This document shows positions 12,942 through 20,381 of a DNA stretch of 21,373 nucleotides, one piece after another (position 1 is the stretch's first letter; the number at the start of each line of letters is the position of its first letter). Position numbers and translations under genes: made by a program. The notes under the pieces were generated by a model. The model was not told where the DNA came from. It worked only from the letters and a program-made list of their open reading frames with translations, and did not search any database. This DNA is from CAZOVK01 sp964583165 (GTDB lineage Bacteria > Bacillota > Clostridia > Lachnospirales > WRAX01), in assembly GCA_964583165.1 (NCBI GenBank), contig CAZOVK010000040.1, positions 1-21,373 of the forward strand, read 5' to 3'.

Positions 12942-14849
12942 CTATATATTATCGTTTATTTTGCGTATGTCGCCGTTTCGCGCGGTTATGCCTTTTCTGT
13001 CGAAGTCGTCTAACATAGCGAGGGCAACGCGGCGTGTTGTACCGAGTAGGTCGCGGAAGTCGCCGAGCGTGAAACCATCGGGGTGGGTTTTCGAGAAGTC
13101 GCGGAGTAGTTCCTTGGCGCGGTCGTAATGCGTTTTGTGAACAGACAGGTCATTATCAAGGCGCATGATGGTTACGTCAACCATGCTGTCAAAGACTGAT
13201 ACACGTTCAGCGTCTTTAGCTGTAAGTTCTGCGATTGCTGGCGGCGAAAAGCCCGCGTTTAGCAGTCTCGCGTCAATCTCGTCACGAATGGCGGCTTGTT
13301 TGGGGTTGTAGGCGATTTTGTGTTGACTGACACACATGGTAATGCCGCCGTCAAGGCTTTTGATTAAGCCCTCGTCAGAAAACAGCTTCAAAAACGCGTC
13401 ATAGTCCTTTTGTTTGAGCTGTTTACTCGTTTTGTTGCGAAGTTCCGCCTTTTGCATACCCTTTTTGAGCGGGTTCGTGTTGTGAAAATCTGATAGCGTT
13501 TCAAGAATTGCCACGCGTAAATCTTCTAGCGCAGCGGAATGATAGTATTGGTTGTTTATTATGACAAGTCGCGCGTTTTCGCATAGTTCTTTGAGGTGTT
13601 CGGCAACCGTCGTTTCGTCAGCCGACATATAAGCCGCCACTTGTTTGACCGAAACACCAGAAAGCCCCTTTGATTGCACGAAATCTTCAGTCACGTCGTC
13701 TGTTTCGCCGCTTTCTTTGACTTTAAGCTTGTCTACAATATCCTTTTCTGAACGGCGATGGAAGGTCGGGTTGGGGTCAAGGACTATGCCGCCGCCGATT
13801 GTTTCCATAGGAGAGTAGTTGCGAATGACGAATTTGTCGTCCTTTTTCGTGACGGCGGGTTCTTCAAGGCGCAACTGACAAAAAGCAGATTCGCCCGCTT
13901 TGATAGTGTTTACGTCAAGTGGCACAACACGCGCCAAAATCTCCTTCGCGCCCATATAAACGCGGATGCGCGATAGCATTTTGAGTTCTATATCGGTGTG
14001 TTCGACAAGGCTGATTTTTACGTCTAATAGGTTCGTTTCGCGCATGGAGCCGATAGCGCCGAGAACGTCACCGCGGTGGAGTTGTTCAACTTTAAGATTG
14101 CCGATATTGAGCGCCGTGCGGTTGCCCGCGAATGCCGAGTCTACGTTTGTATCATGAACTTGGACGTTACGGATTTTGGCTGTTAGGTTCTTGGGGTATA
14201 CCTCTAATTCGTCGCCGTTTCTGATTATGCCCTCGCTTAAAGTGCCCGTTACAATCGTGCCGAAGCCTCGGAGTGAGAATACCCTGTCGATATGAAGCCG
14301 CGCAGGGGCCGCCTCGTTGCGCGTTTTCATGTTCTGCGCCATTGTGTCAATCGCGGCTATGAGTTCGGGCAGACCATGCCCCGATATCGAATCGACACTG
14401 ACAATGTCAGCTTTCGCGTAGAAACCATTGGGATTCTTGTTCTGTAACTCTCTGATGTCGTCCATGACGAGTTCACGCATAATCTCGTCCGCTAAATCGT
14501 GTTTTGTCAAGACGAACAGCGCGTCTTTTATATTAAGATAACTCAAAATGTCGAGATGCTCAATCGTCTGAGGTTTGATACCCTCACACGCGTCAATCGT
14601 CACAAGCACCAAATCAATGCCTGTCGCGCCCGCAATCATGTTTTTGATGAAACGCTCATGCCCGGGCACGTCAATAATGCCCGCGCGCATACCGCTGGGT
14701 AGGTCAAAGTATGTGAAGCCCAGATTTATCGAAATCCCGCGCTTTATCTCGTCTTTAAGCGTGTCTGTGCTTCGGCCAGTGAGCGCCTTTATGAGAGTGG
14801 TTTTGCCGTGGTCAATGTGCCCCGCCGTGCCGATTATAATGTTTGCCAT
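12942..14849 (-). CDS. selB: Selenocysteine-specific elongation factor SelB
   Basis: The 635-residue GTPase brings Sec-tRNA to UGA codons marked by a SECIS hairpin. The G domain begins at once: GTAGHIDHGKTT (G1, residues 7-18), DVPGHE (G3, 60-65) and TKHD (G4). GFGTIVTGTLSEG and the KVEQLHRGDVLG region mark the SelB domain II and III barrels. The C-terminal third consists of winged-helix repeats that bind SECIS RNA, ending with TLGDFRDLLGTTRRVALAML. I chose the ATG at 14849 because the G1 motif follows directly and GAGG lies upstream; the frame is open to 14906. selA, selD and the Sec tRNA are not in this window. It heads an operon with signalling genes. Confidence 0.95.
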   Translation of the reverse strand: MANIIIGTAGHIDHGKTTLIKALTGRSTDTLKDEIKRGISINLGFTYFDLPSGMRAGIIDVPGHERFIKNMIAGATGIDLVLVTIDACEGIKPQTIEHLDILSYLNIKDALFVLTKHDLADEIMRELVMDDIRELQNKNPNGFYAKADIVSVDSISGHGLPELIAAIDTMAQNMKTRNEAAPARLHIDRVFSLRGFGTIVTGTLSEGIIRNGDELEVYPKNLTAKIRNVQVHDTNVDSAFAGNRTALNIGNLKVEQLHRGDVLGAIGSMRETNLLDVKISLVEHTDIELKMLSRIRVYMGAKEILARVVPLDVNTIKAGESAFCQLRLEEPAVTKKDDKFVIRNYSPMETIGGGIVLDPNPTFHRRSEKDIVDKLKVKESGETDDVTEDFVQSKGLSGVSVKQVAAYMSADETTVAEHLKELCENARLVIINNQYYHSAALEDLRVAILETLSDFHNTNPLKKGMQKAELRNKTSKQLKQKDYDAFLKLFSDEGLIKSLDGGITMCVSQHKIAYNPKQAAIRDEIDARLLNAGFSPPAIAELTAKDAERVSVFDSMVDVTIMRLDNDLSVHKTHYDRAKELLRDFSKTHPDGFTLGDFRDLLGTTRRVALAMLDDFDRKGITARNGDIRKINDNI

Positions 14850-14877
14850 TTTATCATCCTCATCAGTAATTAAATAT

Positions 14878-14906
14878 AGAATACTGTTTTTCTTTGATTT
14901 AGTCAA
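14878..14906 (-). promoter_or_regulatory. SigA-type promoter of the selB operon
   Basis: On the minus strand TTGACT (14906-14901), a 17-nt spacer and TATTCT (14883-14878) lie about 29 nt upstream of the selB start. No separate promoter is evident between selB and the three genes downstream. Confidence 0.65.
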
Positions 14907-14985
14907 GATGGAAAGATTAGCTTAGGAAAATTAAACATGACTTTAGATGTGTCGGCGGGACAGAATAGGTATGAAGGGAGGAATG

Positions 14986-15624
14986 ATGGAGATTAAAAAG
15001 ATTATTCCGGTATTTTTGATGATATTTATGCTCGCGGGTTGCGCAAGTACAAGTGTGCTGAACAGTGCGGGTATGACTGATATAACCGTGAACGCAGAAG
15101 AGCCCGTGCTTGATGAGCCCGTTGAGAGCGCGAGGGTGCCACTTGTTGTGGGTGAGAAGGCCATGTTTGATACAATCATACCGTCTTATTCGTATTCAAC
15201 GAAGTTTGCGAAGGGCGATAAGGCGCGGGATACGAATATCAAATTAGCTTGTGAGGCCATTAACGGGATTGTGGTTGAGCCTGAACAGCTTTTCTCATTC
15301 AATGAAGCCACGGGGCCGACGAATGCGGAGAATGGTTATAAGTTGGCGCGAATTTTTATAAAGGGGCGCAAGGAGAAGGGCTACGGCGGTGGCGTTTGCC
15401 AGGTCAGTTCGACGCTTTTTAATGCGGCCGAGGGCGCGGGCATGGAGATTGTCGAGCGTCACCCACATTCACGCAAGGTCGAATATGTGCCGCCCGAGCG
15501 TGATGCGGCTGTGTCTTACGGTAGTATTGATTTGAAGTTTATAAATACCAAGCCATATGCTGTGCGCGTTAAGGCGGCTGTGGGTAAGGACAACACGGTT
15601 TATGTGACGATTGAAAGGGTATAA
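14986..15624 (+). CDS. VanW-domain lipoprotein
   Basis: This 212-residue protein starts with a lipoprotein signal peptide: KK, a hydrophobic stretch and the lipobox MLAGC with the lipidated cysteine at residue 19. A linker follows, then a VanW domain (about 75-210) with FSFNEATGPTNAENGYK, GGGVCQVSSTLFNAA and the ERHPHSRKVEYVP stretch. VanW domains occur in glycopeptide-resistance clusters and widely in Firmicute cell-wall proteins; their biochemical role is not settled. I chose the second of two adjacent ATGs (14986) because it sits at a better distance from GGGAGG; the frame is open to 14947. The product should be anchored on the outer face of the membrane. It diverges from selB and has no vancomycin-resistance genes nearby. 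Confidence 0.9.
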   Translation: MEIKKIIPVFLMIFMLAGCASTSVLNSAGMTDITVNAEEPVLDEPVESARVPLVVGEKAMFDTIIPSYSYSTKFAKGDKARDTNIKLACEAINGIVVEPEQLFSFNEATGPTNAENGYKLARIFIKGRKEKGYGGGVCQVSSTLFNAAEGAGMEIVERHPHSRKVEYVPPERDAAVSYGSIDLKFINTKPYAVRVKAAVGKDNTVYVTIERV

Positions 15625-15629
15625 AAATG

Positions 15630-15654
15630 GGGCGGCTAATGCCGCCCTTATTTT
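15630..15654 (+). terminator. Bidirectional terminator between the VanW gene and the acetyltransferase
   Basis: GGGCGGC (15630-15636), loop TAAT, GCCGCCC (15641-15647), then TTATTTT. On the other strand the same stem is followed by CATTTTTAT, so it can end both convergent genes. Confidence 0.8.
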
Positions 15655-16541
15655 GAGGTTGTCCACCATGTAGAAGTTGAGTAGGGTCTGAAGCCTATGT
15701 GGTAGTAGAACAGTTGGGAAGAACCCACAAACGCGCGCTTTGCGCCGAGTTCGCCACATCTCCGTATAGCTTCGAGTACGGCGGCCTTACCTAAGCCCAT
15801 TTTGCGATAGGCGGGGTCTGTTGCGACAGGTTCTACGAGTGCGCTTTGTGAGTTTATGTCATACCACATGCCGCAATGTGAAACGAAATCACCGTTGGGG
15901 GCGACGACGGCTATCTTTATGTCAAGGTTCACATTCGGGCGACGTAGGGTTCCATCATAGAGCGGGAGGTCATCTTCGGGGAGCGTGAACACACCTTCGC
16001 CGTTTGCTTCGTGGTTGAAACCACGCCAGAGGACTTGACCGTATTGATATAGGTCATATTTATCGCGAAAGCTGACGATTTTGAAACCGTCAGGTAATGT
16101 GTAGCGTGTCGATGCGTAACCGATTGGGAAAATAGCGTCATATTCACGGTCTTGTGTGGGGTAGAAGCCCTGAGCCGCGGCGATATTCTGAAAGTTCATG
16201 TCGCCGTCAAGAATCATTACGCAAAAAGCCCCGTCTTTCGCGAGCGCGGTTTTTGCGTAAGATAACATTTCGCCACGCAAACCCTCAAAACCGGGCAAAG
16301 CTAAAAGATACGCCTTGCCGAGCATACAGTCATATGTAGCTACGGCTACGATTTGACCGTTATGTTCCCATAGCCCGATTTTATTAAGCCCTGTTTTGTC
16401 GAGATAACTATGCGTAATCATCCAATCCCAGCGCCCATAGTGGTAGTTGTGGTTGTCAAGCTGAACGAGAAAGTCGCGCAGTTTGAAATAATCCTCGCCG
16501 AATGTTGCGTCATTTATGTAGTTACGGAATTTAATTGGCAT
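15648..16541 (-). CDS. GNAT-family N-acetyltransferase, probably two GNAT domains
   Basis: The 297-residue protein ends in a clear GNAT domain (about 150-297): VEPVATDPAYRKMGLGKAAV holds the acetyl-CoA pyrophosphate-binding loop (RKMGLGKA), and GAKRAFVGSSQLFYYHIGF is the usual C-terminal strand-helix. The first half (about 20-140) has a degenerate GNAT-like pattern (IGLWEHNGQIVAVATYD and AAAQGFYPTQDREYD) but no clear CoA loop. The acceptor cannot be deduced. The ATG has AAAGGAG about 8 nt upstream. It starts only 27 nt after the rny terminator hairpin, so its promoter is not evident. It converges on the VanW lipoprotein gene. Confidence 0.88.
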   Translation of the reverse strand: MPIKFRNYINDATFGEDYFKLRDFLVQLDNHNYHYGRWDWMITHSYLDKTGLNKIGLWEHNGQIVAVATYDCMLGKAYLLALPGFEGLRGEMLSYAKTALAKDGAFCVMILDGDMNFQNIAAAQGFYPTQDREYDAIFPIGYASTRYTLPDGFKIVSFRDKYDLYQYGQVLWRGFNHEANGEGVFTLPEDDLPLYDGTLRRPNVNLDIKIAVVAPNGDFVSHCGMWYDINSQSALVEPVATDPAYRKMGLGKAAVLEAIRRCGELGAKRAFVGSSQLFYYHIGFRPYSTSTWWTTSK

Positions 16542-16567
16542 ATACAGCTCCTTTGTTAATTAAACAA

Positions 16568-16598
16568 ACCGCACACCATGTTTGCCACAGTGTACGGT
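16568..16598 (-). terminator. Terminator hairpin after rny
   Basis: On the minus strand ACCGTACAC pairs over 9 bp with GTGTGCGGT around a 13-nt interior, followed by TTGTTTAATT. It begins 5 nt after the rny stop. On the plus strand the same stem is followed by a longer T-run, but no plus-strand gene lies upstream of it. Confidence 0.65.
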
Positions 16599-16603
16599 CT
16601 TTT

Positions 16604-18151
16604 TTATTTTGCGTAATCGACAGCGCGAGTTTCACGGATTAGGTTAACCTTAATCTGACCCGGGTACTCCAATTCGCTCTCAATCTTTTTGGCGATATTA
16701 CGCGCGAGCAAAACAAGACCCGCGTCGTCCACTTCATCAGGGATAATGACTATGCGCAATTCGCGCCCCGCTTGAATCGCAAAGCTCTTCTCAACGCCCT
16801 TAAACGAATCGGCAATGCCTTCGAGCTTCTGTAGGCGCTTGATGTAGGTTTCAAGTGTTTCGCGTCTTGCGCCCGGGCGGGCGGCAGAAATCGCGTCGGC
16901 CACTTGGACTATAACAGAAATAATGTTTGTGGGTTCAACATCTCCGTGGTGGGCTTCAACTGCGTTCATGATTAAATCAGACTCGCGGTATTTCTTGCAG
17001 AGCGCAACGCCGAGTGATACATGAGAGCCTTCTTGCTCATGGTCAACGGCCTTGCCGATGTCATGCAGAAGCCCGGCGCGCTTGGCAAGACTGACTTCGA
17101 CGCCGAGTTCGCCCGCGATAAGCCCACACAGATGCGCGACTTCAATAGAGTGTTTAAGCACGTTCTGACCATAACTCGTCCTAAACTTGAGCTTCCCGAG
17201 TAGGCGAATAAGTTCGGCGTGTAGACCGTGGACACCTGTTTCAAACGAGGCGGCCTCGCCCTCTTCGCGCATGTTGGCTTCGACTTCTTTTTTCGCCTTT
17301 TCGACCATTTCTTCAATACGTGCGGGGTGAACGCGCCCGTCAACGATAAGTTTTTCTAGCGCGATACGTGCGACTTCGCGGCGTATAGCGTCAAAGCCCG
17401 ACAAAATAACGGCTTCGGGCGTATCATCTATAATCAGGTCAATGCCCGTGAGTGATTCGAGCGTACGAATATTGCGGCCCTCGCGCCCGATAATGCGCCC
17501 TTTCATATCGTCATTCGGCAGAGTGACAACACTGACGCTGGTTTCAGCCACATGGTCAACCGCACAACGCGAAATCGCGCCGCTTAAAATCTCTTTGGCC
17601 TTCTTGTCGGCATCAGCCTTGGCCTTGGCTTCAACATCCTTAATCATGATTGAAGCTTCTAACCGTACGTCCTGTTCAATCTCTGACAGTAACAATTCAC
17701 GTGCCTGTTCGACAGAAAGCCCAGAAATGCGTTCGAGTTCTGCTTGTTGCTTGGCTTGAATCTTCGTTATTTCCTCTTTTTGAACCTCCAGCAGTTCCAT
17801 TTTCTTCTGTAACTGCTCGTCCTTCTTTTCATAGGAATTCATCTTGCGGTCAAGAGCTTCCTCTTTTTGAAGCAGGCGGCGTTCTAGGCGCTGTGCTTCC
17901 TGTCTACGTTCCTTGGCTTCGCGTTCGGCTTCGTTTTTCAGGCGAATGCTTTCCTCTTTAAGTTCAAGCGTAACCTCTTTGCGTTTCGCTTCTGCGGCTT
18001 TTTTTGCATCCTCAATGACTTGTTCCGCTTGATGTATTGCCGAATCCAACTGTTTTTCGGTGACATTCTTTCGGTATAAAATGCCTATGAGAACGCCTAA
18101 CGGAATGGCGATAATTGCGGTAAATACCCCTGTTAATACATATGTTAACAG
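16604..18151 (-). CDS. rny: Ribonuclease Y, probable CTG start
   Basis: This membrane-anchored endoribonuclease starts mRNA decay in Firmicutes. From the CTG at 18151 it has 515 residues: an N-terminal membrane helix (about 2-25), a long charged coiled coil (about 30-195), a KH domain with KGRIIGREGRNIRTLE (about 217-232), and an HD domain with LLHDIGKAVDHE (catalytic HD at about 363-364). It ends in RETRAVDYAK, as in the family. The frame extends to a GTG at 18193, but AGGAGGAGG at 18167-18159 lies inside that extension, exactly 7 nt before the in-frame CTG, and no good ribosome site precedes the GTG. If the GTG is used the protein has 529 residues. Confidence 0.93.
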   Translation of the reverse strand: MLTYVLTGVFTAIIAIPLGVLIGILYRKNVTEKQLDSAIHQAEQVIEDAKKAAEAKRKEVTLELKEESIRLKNEAEREAKERRQEAQRLERRLLQKEEALDRKMNSYEKKDEQLQKKMELLEVQKEEITKIQAKQQAELERISGLSVEQARELLLSEIEQDVRLEASIMIKDVEAKAKADADKKAKEILSGAISRCAVDHVAETSVSVVTLPNDDMKGRIIGREGRNIRTLESLTGIDLIIDDTPEAVILSGFDAIRREVARIALEKLIVDGRVHPARIEEMVEKAKKEVEANMREEGEAASFETGVHGLHAELIRLLGKLKFRTSYGQNVLKHSIEVAHLCGLIAGELGVEVSLAKRAGLLHDIGKAVDHEQEGSHVSLGVALCKKYRESDLIMNAVEAHHGDVEPTNIISVIVQVADAISAARPGARRETLETYIKRLQKLEGIADSFKGVEKSFAIQAGRELRIVIIPDEVDDAGLVLLARNIAKKIESELEYPGQIKVNLIRETRAVDYAK

Positions 18152-18203
18152 CTCTGCACCTCCTCCTGTACATATTTCAACTATTATTCGCACAATTAAA
18201 TAT

Positions 18204-18229
18204 GCCTTGCTGGGAAGCTCAAGGCATAG
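18204..18229 (-). promoter_or_regulatory. 5-prime leader hairpin of the rny transcript
   Basis: On the minus strand ATGCCTTG and CAAGGCAT form a perfect 8-bp stem around a 10-nt loop. It begins about 9 nt after the predicted transcription start and lies about 37 nt before the strong ribosome site. No T-run follows, so it is more likely a stabilising or regulatory 5-prime structure than a terminator. Confidence 0.5.
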
Positions 18230-18244
18230 AATCAGCTATATATA

Positions 18245-18273
18245 ATAATAGCGGTTTTTGGGGAAGATGTCAA
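18245..18273 (-). promoter_or_regulatory. SigA-type promoter of rny
   Basis: On the minus strand a perfect TTGACA (18273-18268), a 17-nt spacer and TATTAT (18250-18245). Transcription would start near 18238. It makes rny independent of the trmR-trhP group upstream. Confidence 0.8.
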
Positions 18274-18313
18274 CAACAAAATAACCTGATGCCGCTTTTT
18301 GGGGCATATGTAA

Positions 18314-18511
18314 CTACTGTTTTTCGTACTCTTCCTTTAATTTTGTGTAGTAAGCCTTTAGTGAGCGGTCGCCGTTTATGCCGGGGAACAGGCAGTAGGG
18401 CAGATTGTTTAGCTTGTCGCGGTGGCGTTCAACACAGGCGCAACATACGCCGTGGTTCGGGCAGTTTTCCTTTTTGCAGGGGCAGGGTCTTTCGTTGTTA
18501 CAGTTTGCCAT
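18314..18511 (-). CDS. Small cysteine-rich protein, DUF6485-like
   Basis: This 65-residue protein has seven cysteines in its first 40 residues, arranged as C...CPCKKENCPNHGVCCACVERH and ending with LPYC; this is the pattern of small clostridial proteins of the DUF6485 type. The arrangement, with a conserved HG before CC, suggests one bound zinc ion, which is inference. The C-terminal 20 residues are a charged helix. AAGGAGG lies 7 nt before the ATG. It follows the U32 gene by 17 nt and is the last gene of the mltG-trmR-trhP operon, upstream of the rny promoter. Function unknown. Confidence 0.82.
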   Translation of the reverse strand: MANCNNERPCPCKKENCPNHGVCCACVERHRDKLNNLPYCLFPGINGDRSLKAYYTKLKEEYEKQ

Positions 18512-18528
18512 GAGAAACCTCCTTATAA

Positions 18529-19755
18529 TTATGATTTATAGAGCATTTCATAGGGTTTGAGGGGTTTACTTACCCTTAGTTTCAGTATCTCTTGTGGGTG
18601 GGGCGCATCTATGACACTTAGACCGTAGGGGTTGATAATATCTGTTACTGTAAAGCAGAAATCATCGCCATCATGCGTGAGGACGTGGAGCGTGTCGCCT
18701 TTGGTGAATTTGTTGCGCTGTTCAATGATTGCGTAGCCGGTTGATTCATCGTATGACTTTACCATGCCGACAAAATCGGTGGTTCTGATGTATGATGAGT
18801 TTTCGTAGTTTTGTGCATCGTCCGGTTTTCCGTAGTAGAAGCCTGTGGTGAAATCACGGTAGCTTGCCTTTTTGATTGATTCGATGTAGTGGTTAAGGCG
18901 CGATAAGTAAAGTTTCTCGTCGGCGAAACATTCGTCAATGGCTTGGCGGTAGGCGCGTGTGACTGTGCCCACATAATACGGCGTTTTCATGCGCCCTTCG
19001 ATTTTTAGGCCTGATAATCCAAGCGACAATAAATCGGGCATGTGTTCAATCATGCACATATCCTTTGAGTTGAAAATAAAAGTGCCGCGCTCATTCTGGG
19101 TGATGGGCATGTATTGACCGGGGCGCTGTTCTTCTACGAGGTGATAGCGGAAGCGGCAGGCGCCGACACAATCGCCGCGGTTTGCGTCACGGTTAGCCAT
19201 ATAATTAGAAAGAAGACAGCGCCCCGAGTAGCTGACACACATTGCGCCATGCGCGAAAACTTCCAGTTCCAGCGGGGCGGTGAAGTCTGAAATCTCGCGG
19301 ATTTCTTCAAGTGAGAGTTCGCGCGCCAAAATTACGCGTGATGCGCCTAGGTCTTTCCAGAGTTGCGCTGAAAATTTATTTGTGACGTTCGCCTGTGTGC
19401 TCACGTGCAAGTCCATTTTGGGAACGGCGCGTTTGGCTACGCTGAACACGCCCGCGTCAGAGATAATGAGAGCGTCTGCGCCGAGGGCTTCGAGTTCTTG
19501 AAAGTAGTCAGCCATTTGAGAGAAGTCTGTGTTATGCGCCAAAATGTTTGCGGCTACATAGACCTTGGCGCCGTGTTCGTGCGCAAAACTTATGCCCTCA
19601 GCCATCTGTTCGCTGTCGAAATTCTTTGCGCGGGCGCGTAAAGACAACGCCGAACTGCCCAAATAGACAGCGTCTGCGCCATATAAAATTGCAACCTTCA
19701 GTTTTTCTAAATCACCCGCCGGGGCTAACAGCTCCGGCTTCTTTGTATATGTCAT
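18529..19755 (-). CDS. trhP: U32-family tRNA 5-hydroxyuridine synthesis protein
   Basis: The 408-residue protein begins PELLAPAGDLEKLKVAILYG, the hallmark of the U32 family, and has the signature AHGAMCVSYSGRCLLSNY followed by DCVGACRFRY. These cysteines bind an iron-sulfur cluster in known members. Despite the old name peptidase U32, YegQ/TrhP in Escherichia coli and YrrN/YrrO in Bacillus make 5-hydroxyuridine at tRNA position 34. The neighbouring trmR methylates that product, which supports this role over a protease. Bacillus needs two such genes side by side; only one is present here. The start is ATG at 19755 behind GGTGAT, 11 nt after the trmR stop. Confidence 0.92.
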   Translation of the reverse strand: MTYTKKPELLAPAGDLEKLKVAILYGADAVYLGSSALSLRARAKNFDSEQMAEGISFAHEHGAKVYVAANILAHNTDFSQMADYFQELEALGADALIISDAGVFSVAKRAVPKMDLHVSTQANVTNKFSAQLWKDLGASRVILARELSLEEIREISDFTAPLELEVFAHGAMCVSYSGRCLLSNYMANRDANRGDCVGACRFRYHLVEEQRPGQYMPITQNERGTFIFNSKDMCMIEHMPDLLSLGLSGLKIEGRMKTPYYVGTVTRAYRQAIDECFADEKLYLSRLNHYIESIKKASYRDFTTGFYYGKPDDAQNYENSSYIRTTDFVGMVKSYDESTGYAIIEQRNKFTKGDTLHVLTHDGDDFCFTVTDIINPYGLSVIDAPHPQEILKLRVSKPLKPYEMLYKS

Positions 19756-19766
19756 TTAATCACCAG

Positions 19767-20381
19767 TCAAATTTTAGTGGCAACGGCTAGGCCTTCGCCG
19801 ATATTTAATATAGTAGAAACCAGTTCGGGGTGCTCTGTGAAATCGCTTATAAACTGCCGCATTCGGCTGTGTGTGGTGCGGTTTCGGCGTGGAATGTTTA
19901 GTCGTTCGGTTTCGAGAATGCCGTGGGGGTTCACGTCGTCAAAACATATCATGCCGCCTGTGCGGAGTAGGGGTAACGCCTGCTCAAGAAAGAGCGGATA
20001 TTGCGCCTTTGACGCGTCAACAAAGATGAAGTCGAATTGCCCACTGAGTAGCGGCAGAATCTCTTGCGCGTGACCGACTAACAGGCGGATTCTGTTCTCG
20101 AGCCCCATTGTTTTGATGTTTTCGATAGCTAAATCAATCATGTAGGGGTATCTGTCGATTGTGATGAGCTCCCCGCCATCTTCCATACGACGCGCCATCA
20201 AACCCGCCGAAAAACCGATACAACAGCCGATTTCGAGTATGCGTTTAGGTTCTATTGCCGTGAGTAATGTGTCGAGAAAACGCGCTGTGTCGGGGCGAAT
20301 AATAGGCATACCCTCGGTTTGAGCCATGTCTAATACGCTTTGTAAGGCGGGTTCGAGCGGCGGGTAACTAGAATTGGTCAT
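19767..20381 (-). CDS. trmR: tRNA 5-hydroxyuridine methyltransferase (class I SAM O-methyltransferase)
   Basis: The 204-residue enzyme has the SAM-binding loop LEIGCCIGFSAG (about 49-60), acidic ITIDRYP after strand 2, FDFIFVDASKAQY with the metal-binding aspartate, and CFDDVNPHG. This is the catechol-O-methyltransferase-like family that includes Bacillus TrmR (YrrM), which makes 5-methoxyuridine at position 34 of tRNAs. The placement between mltG and a U32 gene matches the Bacillus yrrL-yrrM-yrrN-yrrO order, so the specific call is mainly from context. Its ATG lies inside the last codons of mltG (14-nt overlap), so translation is probably coupled. Confidence 0.9.
   Translation of the reverse strand: MTNSSYPPLEPALQSVLDMAQTEGMPIIRPDTARFLDTLLTAIEPKRILEIGCCIGFSAGLMARRMEDGGELITIDRYPYMIDLAIENIKTMGLENRIRLLVGHAQEILPLLSGQFDFIFVDASKAQYPLFLEQALPLLRTGGMICFDDVNPHGILETERLNIPRRNRTTHSRMRQFISDFTEHPELVSTILNIGEGLAVATKI

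Noticed and set aside
12942..14985. Selenoprotein gene or Sec tRNA near selB
   Set aside because: I looked for in-frame TGA interruptions of neighbouring genes and for a tRNA-like fold in the flanking intergenic stretch and saw neither.
14986..15624. Vancomycin-resistance cluster
   Set aside because: Only a VanW domain is present; no vanH, vanA/B, vanX or dedicated vanRS genes. The nearby two-component pair belongs to a different operon on the other strand.
18139..18147. ATG at 18141 as the rny start
   Set aside because: It is out of frame with rny and reads ATG-TAT-TAA, so it encodes only two residues.
18289..18307. Possible terminator between the small cysteine-rich gene and rny
   Set aside because: Only a 5-bp ATGCC/GGCAT stem with a mismatch and no T-run on the transcribed strand, too weak to list as a feature.
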